A stretch of DNA of 64,000 nucleotides from assembly GCF_023065955.2 (NCBI RefSeq), contig NW_026623008.1:16708501-16772500 (forward strand). The letters run 5' to 3'. A model generated the notes under the pieces. That model saw nothing but the letters and a program-made list of their open reading frames with translations, was not told the DNA's origin and did no database searches. Positions 53,625-64,000 of this stretch are shown here, piece by piece. Origin of the DNA: Ursus arctos (taxonomy: Eukaryota; Chordata; Mammalia; Carnivora; Ursidae). Position numbers and translations under genes: made by a program. The number at the start of each line of letters is the position of its first letter. Position 1 is the first letter of the stretch.

Positions 53625-53765
53625 GTAGTACAGAGTACAGCGTGGTGGTTAAAATGTAAGGTCTGCCATCAGCCCCACTGGTTCCTTTACCAGACTGGCT
53701 ACTGCTGCTTAGCAGGTCTTAGACCAAACTCTCTCTGGACATCCGTTTCCACAACTTAAAGTCCA
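53625..53765 (+). repeat. MIR fossil
   Basis: "GCGTGGTGGTTAAAATGTAA", "GGACATCCGTTTCCACAACT". Confidence 0.65.
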
Positions 53766-54729
53766 AATAACTTAAAACAGCGACAGCCCATTGGAGATAT
53801 TCCATATTAGCTCTTTTGTCAAGTTTATTTTTGACTGAAATTATGCCAACATATTAACCTCAGTTCTCTCTTGCTGACTGAAGTTCCAGCTGGCAGCTAC
53901 AGGTCTTAGAGAACTTTGTAAAAAGGAAAAGGTTCATGAGTGGAAAAACAAGAGGCTGTAAGCTGTAAAGGCTGGTAACCCAGTGGGTTAAACCATATAG
54001 TCTTATGAGACATGCAGTCTGGAGTCTTTTTTGAAAAGGAGCCATCATATCTTTTCTTTCTCAAGCACCTCAGCAGTCGCTCCTGTCAAGTGTATTAAAA
54101 TCCTGTAATACTGTGACAAAAAATGTATTATCAGACACTAGATTAGCTAGTTTCAAAAGACAGTAATGAAGTATGAGAACAGCCTGCCCTCATAAGGAAC
54201 TTTATGAGTTACAGGAAATGGAGAAGAGAATTATTTTTGGTAAATCTATCCCATTTGTACGAAGCAGTATCTGTATGTCTGTTTATCTTCAGGGAGGGAA
54301 GAAACATTTCAAAGAACTGTCTATTAATTCAACCATGACCAGAGATTGCTCATGTAAAGGTTTAAAGTTTTCAGTAATGGAAAAAAAAAAAAAAATACAA
54401 GGAAACCTACCTTCACATTTGTTCTTTCAGATTCAGACACAGTCACCTCATCTTTATATATTTATATGTTCTTTAATTAAAAATTGAACTGAATAGGTTA
54501 AAATTCTTAAAATCAAGTTACTTTGATCACATCCAGTGGGCACTATATTTTCAGTTAGCTAAACAAGTAAAAAATCATGACACAATTTGCAAACTTTTTG
54601 GCTCTCCAGGGGTAACTGAAATCGTACACACTATTCAGGTATTCCAGTTATGAGCTGAAATAGGAGGACAAAATAGATTTTAAGTTTCCAGCAGTGTTTC
54701 TGGAAGATTTGGTTTGATGACTGTCACTA
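53766..54729. other. AT-rich stretch with weak exon-like segments
   Basis: A 41-bp segment at 54,411-54,451 (minus) has donor GAAG|GTAGGT and open frame EVTVSESERTNVK, but its acceptor has no pyrimidine tract. Confidence 0.25.
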
Positions 54730-54870
54730 CTATTTATAAATCTATTATTGCCTCCTGGAATCTACGTTGAATTCTTTGAAGATAATGATCATGGATTACT
54801 AATATTATATTCCTAACTCTGAACACACAGAACACTTAATGGTTGTGAAATGAATGGATCACGAATCAAC
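54730..54870 (+). repeat. LINE-2 3'-end remnant, diverged
   Basis: "TTGAATTCTTTGAAGATAAT" and "GAACACTTAATGGTTGTGAA". Confidence 0.4.
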
Positions 54871-56306
54871 TATCAATACTAGGTATAAACTAAACTTCAC
54901 CTTTTTAATAAATAGCTGACTTTTAGCCAATTATCTAGATCTCACAGATGTCGTAAAAGATTGATCCATTCAATATCCCTTCTTAAGCATTAACAGCTTG
55001 ATGGAGAGGTTACTGTACTTTTTGAAAAGAAAAACAAATTAATTACTTTTATAATGCCTTTCAAGGGCAAAATCCAGAATGGGAATTTTTAGTAGTTCCT
55101 ACTATTACTGAGAGCTCCCACTAGAGAGAAATAAACTAGCAGCTATTGTATATATTTCTGCAATCTCTAAGGCAAAAAACATCATGTTACAATAAAATAA
55201 GATTAAAGTTAAAAATTTTCAACACCAGAAGACATGATGACGACTTAATTTGGGTTCGCTATCTCATTAGATGTTTACTCATTAAACAAAATTGTATGCT
55301 GAGAATTTATGTTCAGTGTTCTGCTGGTAGACTACAGTTACTCAAACTTCTTTCTTCAAGGCTACTACAACCATCTATGGAGACGTAAATATATTCTACC
55401 CTAGACAGAATCTCTGGGTAAATTTTAAGAAGCACTTATGGTTGCTTTGACCTATTGTCCAGATTAAAATAAAAGAAACACTAAAATTAATACATAAATG
55501 TTATTTTTTTAAAAAGCAATTAACATTGACTTTTCAGAGATTAGGCAGATCATTATTTATGTAATATTTCACGTTATTAATAACCTCCCTCGGGCAGACA
55601 TTTAGTCTACACGAAACAAAACTAACCTTGTGAAAATTTTGTTAAGGAGAACTAGTTTTCTTTGAACCAGGCCAACTGATCAGTTATAAACTCAAAGAAA
55701 TGATGTGAGAATTTAAGTATAGTAAATGAGCTTTTAGGCTCCTCCCCCAATACAGTGTCACATCACTTACTTGTCATGGTCACCTTAAATTCAGGACTGA
55801 TGAATAGAGAATCCCTGATTGTATCCTGAAATACCCATTACTTTAAGCAATGGCTCAAATTACACAGAATTCTACAAGCAAGATATTAACAGTTAAGAAT
55901 TAATAGGCTTTTAACAAAACTACCGATTATCTGCTCGCTTATATATTTTCTATACGGCTCAGATTTTCACGAAATAGAAGAGCAGAAAAGAAAATACCTG
56001 GAATAATCTAAAACCATTATTAATTTACCTAGAAAAATGTTCTAAGGCCACCTTTCTGTATCAGGGGAGAGAACATTTTCGTTAAGAGTGCATAAGTAAA
56101 GTAGATTCTTCATACCACCAAACTGGCTACTTTTATGCATAATTTTGTATTCTTGTGCATGCCTGCACACACAGGCACACACTTAGGTCAGGTAAGTGAA
56201 GTTGTTTAACAAACTCTTTCACTAAGTCCTTGAAAAATAGAGAAGGGCTGAAGTCACATACTAGACGATGGGAATGGCTTAATATACCAATACTTTAAAA
56301 ATGCTT
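54871..56306. other. AT-rich presumed intron or intergenic DNA
   Basis: No repeat recognised. A 26-bp segment at 55,771-55,796 (minus) has acceptor CTATTCATCAG and donor ACAA|GTAAGT. It is open as PEFKVTMT; too short to call. Confidence 0.3.
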
Positions 56307-56326
56307 AAATGCTAGTACAGAGATGG

Positions 56327-56461
56327 GGCTGCCTGGCTGTCTCAGTCGGTAGAGCATGTGACTCTTGATCTCAGGGTCGTTGAGTTCAAGCCCCACACTG
56401 GGTTTGGAGCCTATGAAAGAAAGGAAAAGGAAAAAGAAAGGAAAGGAAGAAAGGAGGAAAG
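56327..56461 (+). mobile_element. Short tRNA-like SINE with GGAAA tail
   Basis: "GGGCTGCCTGGCTGTCTCAG" head; the tail has become (GGAAA)n. TSD resembling AAATGCTAGTACAG at 56,307-56,326 and 56,462-56,479. Confidence 0.9.
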
Positions 56462-56892
56462 AAATACTAATACAGATGGAACTCAAGAATAAAAATAAAT
56501 CTGGATTTTGTGAATAAACTATGTTGAAGTGAAATTTAAAAATTTTAAGTCATTTGGAAAGTGGCACCCCTTTCTAAATCAAGTATAATCTTGCCTAGGT
56601 GAAAGCTGGCTTTCTGAGAGAGCAAAATTCCATGATATTTTGGCCTAAATTTTTACAGATGAACGATGGATGAGAAAACAAAGGACAACTGAACTATCAA
56701 CGTAACACATACATAAAAGGACACTTTAGCAATCCACTTTAATCTAGGACAAAATTATTTTAAATTCAAACTAGGCTGGCTTTATTTTAGGCTTAAAGGG
56801 CTTTGACGTAAACATAAATTTTTTTTGTAAGAGTAAAAATTTTAAAGTAAACATAAAGCTTAACATTTAATTCTGACCTCACATTATTAGGC

Positions 56893-57115
56893 CTATTTCT
56901 AACCCAGTAGTTAAGAGTGTACACCTGGAGTCAGGAAGAAAAGGGTTTGAATCCTGGCTTTGCCACTTCACAGAGAGGTGAACCACTAGCTATATATAAC
57001 AAATCATATCATCTCGATCTCTGAATTCCTCATATGTAAAGTAGGGACAATACCACCTACTTTAAAGGGTTGCTGATTATACAACACACAATGTACGTAT
57101 TCACAACACAGTATT
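56893..57115 (+). repeat. MIR fossil
   Basis: "GGGTTTGAATCCTGGCTTTG" with "CCTCATATGTAAAGTAGGGA". Confidence 0.85.
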
Positions 57116-57899
57116 ACTAACCTACCATTAAAAAAAGCTTGGCTAAGGAAAGGAAACAGCAGAGTATTCGCTTTCCATACTTGACCTGTTTTTATTTTTC
57201 AAAATAAACTTTTAGAGTTGAAAAGCAGATATTTTGCTACATTTATCAAGGACTATTTTCTAGCCCCCTATATAAAAACTGATACATACACCTGCCATTT
57301 CTATTCTCCACGGAGCATTGCCCATCTGTTGATCTTAATCCATATAAATTGTTTTTAAAGTCACCTTTAACGATTTTCTTCCCTAATCTGCTTTAGCTTT
57401 TCACCACCCACTCTGGTTTACTTTGACCTAGTGAATGTTAACCACGGTTTTTCTTTCAGAGTTCAAGATTTCAAGAAAAATAAAACCAGAGGTATCTTTT
57501 AGTAACCTATCAACTTTCCCCTTCTAAGCTTTTAGAAGTTATTTTGTCTTCCATGACTCTTGTAACCTGCTTTCTGATCTAATTCCTAAATAAACATGCC
57601 ATGACATTTCCTCAGCCACCTGATCTTTTTTGCTTTTTCCTTCCTGTTGGTATTTTCCACCAATTTCCTAAAAGTTTATTAAAGACTGTTTTTCTAAACT
57701 CATTTCATTTTCTTGAAGATGATGCTCCTAGCCTTTCCTTTAGATCCTGAACACTATTAATATTCGTGGTGGCCTTTGCCAAAGTTTTTAATCTCCAACT
57801 AGACCAACCAGATCCTGCAAACCACTGCACGCATCTATTGCTGATAACCTTTTCTATGAAGGTCTACTCTGAATCCCCCAGGGAGTGTAAAGATAATCT
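57116..57899. other. AT-rich stretch, nothing recognised
   Basis: The 81-codon + ORF at 57,766-58,011 runs into the duplicated transposon piece and is not a gene. Confidence 0.35.
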
Positions 57900-58120
57900 A
57901 TCACTCAAAGTGCAGCCAGGGACAGTGGCATCACTGAGACGCATGTTAGAAATGCAAATTCTTGCCCCATCTCAAATCCAGGGACAGTGGCATCACCAAG
58001 AAGCATGTTAGAAATGCAAATTCTTGCCCCATCTCAAATCCACGGACTTATCAACTGCATTTTAAAAAAATCCCCAGGGATTTCCACCCACACTGAAGTT
58101 TGAGAAATACTGTTGAATGA
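57900..58120 (+). mobile_element. MER5-type DNA transposon fossil with internal duplication
   Basis: "GCATGTTAGAAATGCAAATT" appears twice, then "CCACGGACTTATCAACTGCA" and "CTGAAGTTTGAGAAATACTG". Same family as the 40.2-kb copy. Confidence 0.65.
57916..58039 (+). repeat. 62-bp tandem duplication
   Basis: 57,916-57,977 and 57,978-58,039 differ at only about four positions, all in the "CATCACYRAGAMG" segment. Confidence 0.93.
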
Positions 58121-58878
58121 TGAACTGTGACCTAAACAGTTTTTAACTAGGAAATTAAAATAATCATCAGAAGTTCTTTCAAAATCATTTTTCACAAATG
58201 CAACAAATGGTCTCATTTACCTTTTTTCCCCACATTTTTGGGAAGTCAAACAGAAACGACATTACAACTAACAAACTTACATTACTCTTCATTATTTAAA
58301 AGGTTGTTAATAACAATATTAATAATTGGTATTACTTTTTTTAGACAGATCAAATTTCTCCACACCAACTCTATATAAATATGATTAATCTGGTAAGGTT
58401 CTGCTTCTTAACAGGAAGCATGGAAAGTTTCAATTAAGAACAGCCAAGACTAAACATGGACCGTCTAACCAAAAATATTTAGTTATACCATAACTTCTCA
58501 GAAGTATACAAGTTGCTCTGACCACACCAATTCAGCAAAATATATAAACCTCTTTATAATCAATAGGTTCAAATGAAAACAATTTGTTTTGATAATATTT
58601 TGATCAATATAAACCATAAAAATTTCAAAATAGTGATTTGGCTGATAAAAACAGTAATGGCTTTTTAAAACATATGAACCACTGTTTGAGCTACTTAAAA
58701 ACCCAGACAACTGAAATTTGCAGTTTTAGAGGATTCCTGACTGAAGTATCCAAAGTAGAGGCAAGTCTTTGTCTCCAAGTTCTATTAAAAAGTGCTTGAT
58801 ATAGTATATGAGGTCTTCAATAATGCAATATTTTCATATTTAAGGAAATATTTTCCCTTTTACATATCTGAAAACTGA
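58121..58878. other. AT-rich stretch, nothing recognised
   Basis: No repeat, exon or regulatory element supported. Confidence 0.35.
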
Positions 58879-58898
58879 GGTTAGGGTGAGGGTTAGGG
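58879..58898 (+). repeat. Short telomere-like repeat
   Basis: GGTTAGGGTGAGGGTTAGGG: two TTAGGG units around a TGAGGG variant. Confidence 0.7.
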
Positions 58899-60560
58899 AG
58901 CTCCTGCCGAACTCCCAATGTTACTATCCTTGACAATACTGATCCTCACCCTTTACCCTTGTGGAAAATAATTTTAAAGTGATCAAATCTCATGTTATTT
59001 TAAAGGCATGACTTGAGTTGTACAATTTGATGACTAATGTAAACTCCTGCTCTCTTAATAAATGGATAGCTGGGCTTAAAAATCATCTTTTGGGACTTTT
59101 AAGTAAATAGTTGAATAAAGCACTACTCTTGCTTATTAATTTTTTTCTGCATACTAGTTTTTGAGGAAATGCCTATACATGATTGTGAGTTCAGTCACAA
59201 ATTTCAAGTCTCAGTAAACAGAAATGTGATTTTTTTCATAGCTACAGGCAGAAAATACTCCATGTGAATATAATTCACTCCACCGAAAATATCTAGTAAA
59301 ATCTAATTATTTCTAAAAATAAACTAAATAAATTCAGGGTTTCGGGTAGAGCCAAAAGATACCAACAGAACCTAAGCTTAAAATGATCATCAAAAGCAAC
59401 CTGCTCTTATTTTTGGAAAAAACACACCATAAATCAGTAAGTTGCCCCACCCCATCCCCAGCTCTGTCAACACCTAAAGGGGCCCAAGTTTAGATATTTT
59501 TTTCAGTTAGAATATTCCTTCTTGTCTCTGTGAATGATCTGTTAATTTTGGACAAAAGGAAAACAACAAATAAAATCTTTCTGGAAAATACAACCTAGAG
59601 GAATTATTTTGTCTACTCCTTATCTTAAAACAGTAGGGGGGGGAAAACCCAACCAGTAGGGTAGTCACTTTCTCTTCCCTACAAGCTCATATTTATTTAA
59701 CAGTTTTCATTCAAAAGAGACAAGGCAGAATATATTGCTATTCCTTCTGAAGAGTTTCTTACTCAATTTGTTCATAGATCATTAGGTCCCTATCACTTTC
59801 CTCCTAAGTCTTTTTTCCTATTAATAGTACAGTTTGCAGAAAAATGAGCACATTTCTTCAGGTAAATTTCCATTCTGAGTTGCAGAACTTCTATCTCTTC
59901 GACTGATAAAGAACTAAGTACACCCTCAAGGGAAAGAACTCCCAAGAAAAAGTACTGAGTTAGGGCTCTCCTCAAGAGAATGGGATCAACATGAAAACAG
60001 AAACCCTTATGAAGTTTTAAGAAATCACACTCAATATGGTACTTCTTGTATACTGGAGACATTTCCCAATGATGCACCTAAACCCTCCGACACAGCCTTC
60101 CTCAAATATTCCCTCACCCCTTCTTCACTTGCTGGCATGTTATGTCAAGGGGTCAAGAACATGGGGAATAAAATGCCAACTGAAAGCAAGGTTCAAGTGT
60201 TTCCCTTTGCCCACCTCTGTATGTTTTCTAGGATCATTTCCAAATGGATACGCCACATTCCATCAGAAAAACTTTACTGGCAACCTTTTATGCCAAAAGC
60301 CAACATTCCCATCTTAAACCTATAGACCCAGATCTAACCCCCAGTAAAACTACTTCCTGACAGTTTAATAAACCCCCTCAAGTTCAGCTTTTATTTTTAC
60401 TCCTTCCCACTCCTTCACTGTCTTCCTTCAAAGCGGTACCCGATACCTAGTACTGAATTTGAAGACAGAACTCCATTTGACCACAAAAATCTCAATTACA
60501 GAACTACTGAATCTGTTTGGCATAATCAGAACCATCACACCCCACCCAAAATCACCAACA
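58899..60560. other. AT-rich stretch beyond the 60.6-kb minus-strand 3' end
   Basis: No repeat recognised. ORFs at 59,793-60,317 on both strands overlap and lack motifs. Confidence 0.35.
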
Positions 60561-60590
60561 CAACATTTTGAACATGTTAGATTTTATTAA
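60555..60590 (-). promoter_or_regulatory. Strong candidate poly(A) signal of a minus-strand gene
   Basis: TTTATT at 60,583-60,588 is AATAAA on the minus strand, followed within 20-60 bases by a long GU-rich tract (GTTGTGTTGGTG, then GGGTGGGGTGTGATGG). Cleavage is expected near 60,565. This is the best gene-end signal in the window. It implies that 60.57 kb up toward 64 kb includes 3' UTR of a gene entering from the right. Confidence 0.6.
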
Positions 60591-62263
60591 AAATATTTAA
60601 CATTGTACAAATATTCCAATACAGTTATGGTACCTGAACACTGTACCAAAAGCACGATTTTTATTAAACTGCTGATTAAGTGGTCTTGCAAGTGTTCCTA
60701 CTTTAATATTCTCATATTACTGTATGCATATAGCAATGTAATGTTCACAGGAGCTTTCAGCTCAATTATAGAAATAGCCTTATAACATAGTACTAAACAT
60801 CTTAGGATTTGTTAAAGTACAATTCTACCTATGCTACTGAACAGGCTAGAGACATTCCTTCTGTTCAACCATTATAAATGAGAAATCAAGAAAAGCAGTG
60901 TTCATGGGATCCTGACAAAGTTACTACATAAAATGAAGCCCTTGTTTGTATTTGAGGAATTTAAGCTTTCCCCCACCCCGCAATGTCTCCCTTCCTGATC
61001 CCATGAAATGCATTCTGTTGTTAGTATATCAAAGCCAGTAAGAAGACTGTGCTGCAAAGATGAACCCCTCAGAATTACCTGAGTGTTCCTACTACTTACT
61101 ATCAAGCTTTCCAAAGAGCACATTATCAGTGCAATTTTTATAATCTTTTCTATCACTGGTACAACATAAAATGTGTCAGAAGAGAAACAAGTACCTTAAC
61201 AAAATGATGCAATCACTGCAATTCTTAAATATAATTTCATTGTAGCGATTTACAAGTAGTCCACAACAAGCTTACAGACAAGATTTCAGGAGACTGACTA
61301 GCACGTTTAACACCTAAGAGATTTTTCCTAGACTGATACGTTCAACCAACAAGGAGGCATAAGAATATTAAGGAGGGTCTTCTGGCATGAATATGCATAA
61401 TTATTTTTAATCAATGATTATGTCATATTACAATTATTTGTTTATATGTTGTGGTCAGAAATGCTTAGTTATTAAATTTCATTGCCCTGATTTATACTTT
61501 ACTATCACGAATCCTATACTATGAGAGATTTTAATCTTTAATATCATCTAAATATTGAGTAATTCTACCAATACCTACTAATCCCAACAGCTGTCCTGGG
61601 TTTCAGACAAAACACAAGTTGATGACAGATTTATGGTTTTGCTATGTTCAAGGTTCTAATATTTAGCTATGTAATGTCCTCTTGACCCAAAGTCATTATA
61701 TCATTGTATTTTTAAAACAAGCCCTCTCCTGTTTGTGAAACTGCTAGAACTTTTACGTTTCATTTTACAACGTTAAAATTTTTTGAAAGATTTAAAAAAT
61801 AATTTCTCCTAGTGTTTAAATCCTCCATCCTATTAACCCCTTCAACTTTTACTACTATCAGCGTGCAATTAACATCTCTTAAGATGCATTATGTGCTCAT
61901 CTGCCCAATAAAAATGCAAACATAATAAAGATATTAGAGGGATTGAAACCACAGTAAAATAAAGCAAATTTATTGTCTAAAAGACTTTAGAATCTTGTAA
62001 AGTATCTATTTCAAATACCTAAAATAACACCCTGAGTATTTTATTACTTCATACTTGCAGACCTTTCCTGCTAAACTGTAATTTGAGAATAGAAAGTATG
62101 AAGTAGTTATTATATGTTCCTATTAATAACTAAATTATTTAATATTAAAGTCTTACTTGTCTACAAGGCCAACATAAATGCCCACTTATAAAATATGGGC
62201 ATTCTCCCACACTTAATGTCCCACTACTGATAAAAAAAAAATAGGAAAAAAAAAATTTCTTAC
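60591..62263 (-). other. Candidate 3' UTR or terminal exon region
   Basis: AT-rich, with no interspersed repeat recognised and no long ORF: the look of a long vertebrate 3' UTR on the minus strand. Its upstream limit is unknown. Confidence 0.35.
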
Positions 62264-62355
62264 CAACAATTCCACTGGTTATCGTCCCCAGCGAACCCCA
62301 CCTAGCAAGTCGACATCATGACATGTCAGGTCAGGGCAGCCTCAACCTCGCTTCC
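62264..62355 (-). other. Candidate noncoding or stop-containing exon
   Basis: 92 bp, conspicuously GC- and CpG-richer than its AT-rich flanks. Minus-strand acceptor CCTTTTATCACCTGACTATCAG in outline and consensus donor TTG|GTAAGAA. All three frames contain stops; the longest entry frame reads GSEVEAALT then TGA. It could be a 5'-UTR exon, a terminal coding exon plus 3' UTR, or a poison exon. Confidence 0.35.
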
Positions 62356-64000
62356 CTGATAGTCAGGTGATAAAAGGAAGGAGTTAAAACAGGAAAAGTA
62401 CACTTGCAGATTTCTGGATAACATCTGAAAATGGTTAAAAAACAAAAACAAAACAAACAAAAAACCCAGAGCTTCTGGTAACCTCTAAATAAAAAATACA
62501 TAAGTATATATATTTAAAAAGAAAAAAAAACTATTCTAGAAAGATTCACAGTAACTACTTCAAATTAAATATTTATATTAATTACTGACCAATACATTAA
62601 ATATGCAGTATTTTTAAGGCTTGGTGGTTCCATCTCAAAATTCAGAACTCATTGACAAACTTCTGGTACAAAAGTAAACATGCTTGGTTAGTGGATTTGT
62701 CATTCTGAATTCTCTAGCCAGTCACCCAATTCACGGGCTTACTCAGAACTAAGTTAACAGAAGCTCCCATTCTTAGAGAAACATAAACACACTTATAAAT
62801 CCAGTGCACTCTTTCTATAAGGCTTTTTCTCAGCTGCTCACTTAAGAGATGCCACACAATAAGGGACAACACTAACATTAACATTTCTTCCACATATTTT
62901 GGTTGGTTTAAGAATACTGGATAGCTCAGTATAACAAAATTCTCTTTGAAAAATCAAAACTGCAAATTTTAACATATGTAGAAGTCTTTATAATTGACAT
63001 GTAATAGCCTTATAGCAAGTATTTACTGGAAGGGTTTTGGATTTTACAAATAATACACAATTAATAAAACGTAGGTATGATTATCCAAATGGGCAGGAGG
63101 CAAATGATGTAATGAGTTTCCAGAATATTATGTGGCTTTATGCTAGGAATGGAATTTTATGTTCTTTCTCGTTTGGAATTTAAAATAGAATTTATTTTGA
63201 TGCATGCTTATCTTTTTAAAAAGAGGGTTCACCTCCTAAGTCAGATTTCAAATGAGAGAAAAATTGTCTACTAACAGAAAGCATTGGGCTTTCTTATGCA
63301 GAATAACCCCAGTAACTAAGAAAACTGAAAAACAATTATGCTGAACTCTTTGCTTAAAAAAACTAACTACAGAACCATAGTAACTCAATTTCCATATCAA
63401 TTGATCAAATAAACTTGGATTTATTAGAAATCTGGCAACTTATTAGAACTTTTTTGCTTTTAAAAAATTAAAACACCGTCATTTAAATACATACATTTAA
63501 GCAACTGCTATAAATGAGTGATCAAATAAAAATTAGCATTCCATTACGGGGAAGGGGTATATTTAGGTCAGTTAGGAGGGTACCTACAAAGAGGCTAGCC
63601 TCAATATGAAGTAAATATATTTCCCAACACACACTACTGTAGCAGGCTCGTAAGTAAAAACAAATGAATTAGGTTGGGGAACAAAAAATATGGTGTAAGA
63701 GCAGGAAATTAAATTTCCCAAAACTCATTTAAAAAAAAAATTCATTAAAATAAAACACCTAATGAAAATCTAAAATGAAGATCTCTTGAATGGACATTTT
63801 TCAGGTTTAAGTATTAGATTGTTAGATTTATTTCTGTGAAAAATTAAGCTCTGAATCGATTTTCTCTGAATGCTGCTACAGCAACAGTTTACAAGAGGTC
63901 AACAAGGGAAAAAGCTCTAAAGTGAGGCTTACTGTTCAAAAAGTAGTTTCTCTGCAAAATAAAATAGCTACAAAAAACCTATACAGCAATATTAAAGGGA
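62356..64000. other. AT-rich presumed intron or 3' UTR
   Basis: No repeat, SINE or long ORF. A long minus-strand transcript end could extend through here to the window edge. Confidence 0.35.

Noticed and set aside
54411..55796. Two short minus-strand segments (PEFKVTMT and EVTVSESERTNVK) that join in phase
   Set aside because: 26 and 41 bp. The second lacks a real acceptor, and joining them selects favourable chance events.
62264..62355. GFAGDD in one frame, reminiscent of actin
   Set aside because: Only six residues match and a stop lies three codons upstream; no further actin similarity.
1..64000. CRISPR array, phage, plasmid or bacterial operon
   Set aside because: No regularly spaced direct repeats and no operon-like ORF runs; the whole window is vertebrate in repeat content.

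Overview
The window is mammalian nuclear DNA from a carnivore. About 35 copies of a tRNA-Lys-derived SINE (head GGGGCGCCTGGGTGGC, tail AATAAATAAATAAAATCTT) mark it as Carnivora. The commonest young sub-type ("GGCACAGCGGTTAA" head, "CCTCTCTCGCTGGCTG" 3' part) is one I associate with bears and pinnipeds, so an arctoid caniform is my best guess (inference). There is no sign of bacterial gene organisation: the ORFs are short, mostly shadows of repeats, and lack operon structure.

1-34 kb is a repeat-dense, moderately GC-rich intergenic or intronic region. SINEs occur every 1-2 kb on both strands, over ancient MIR and L2, old L1M 3' ends, MLT1-type LTRs, and hAT- and Tigger-type DNA transposon fossils. 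Target-site duplications (TSDs) can be read for most SINEs, so the nesting order is visible. A G-rich minisatellite lies at 10.1 kb, a homopurine tract at 8.95-9.1 kb, an AC microsatellite at 29.8 kb, and two perfect hairpins at 1-46 and 31,675-31,707.

34-43.7 kb is less SINE-rich. It holds an antisense L1, a LINE-2-like ORF remnant, an LTR-like block, a decayed C2H2 zinc-finger pseudogene (38.2-38.7 kb) and a DNA transposon split by an L1M that itself carries a SINE (40.2-41.2 kb).

43.7-64 kb is AT-rich, with only two SINEs in 20 kb. It carries signals of minus-strand transcription: two AATAAA poly(A) signals followed by GU-rich DNA (about 60.58 and 41.60 kb) and several splice-site-flanked short open segments (62.3, 53.1, 48.83, 48.62, 46.56 and 44.4 kb). 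Some of these join in phase. I read this as the 3' part of one or two minus-strand genes, but I recognise no protein and call none with high confidence.

No complete protein-coding gene, functional tRNA or rRNA gene, or CRISPR array is supported. Repeat boundaries were set by eye and are good to roughly 10-30 bases; strand for repeats follows the element's own sense direction. The feature most worth experimental follow-up is the candidate minus-strand transcription unit in the last 22 kb.
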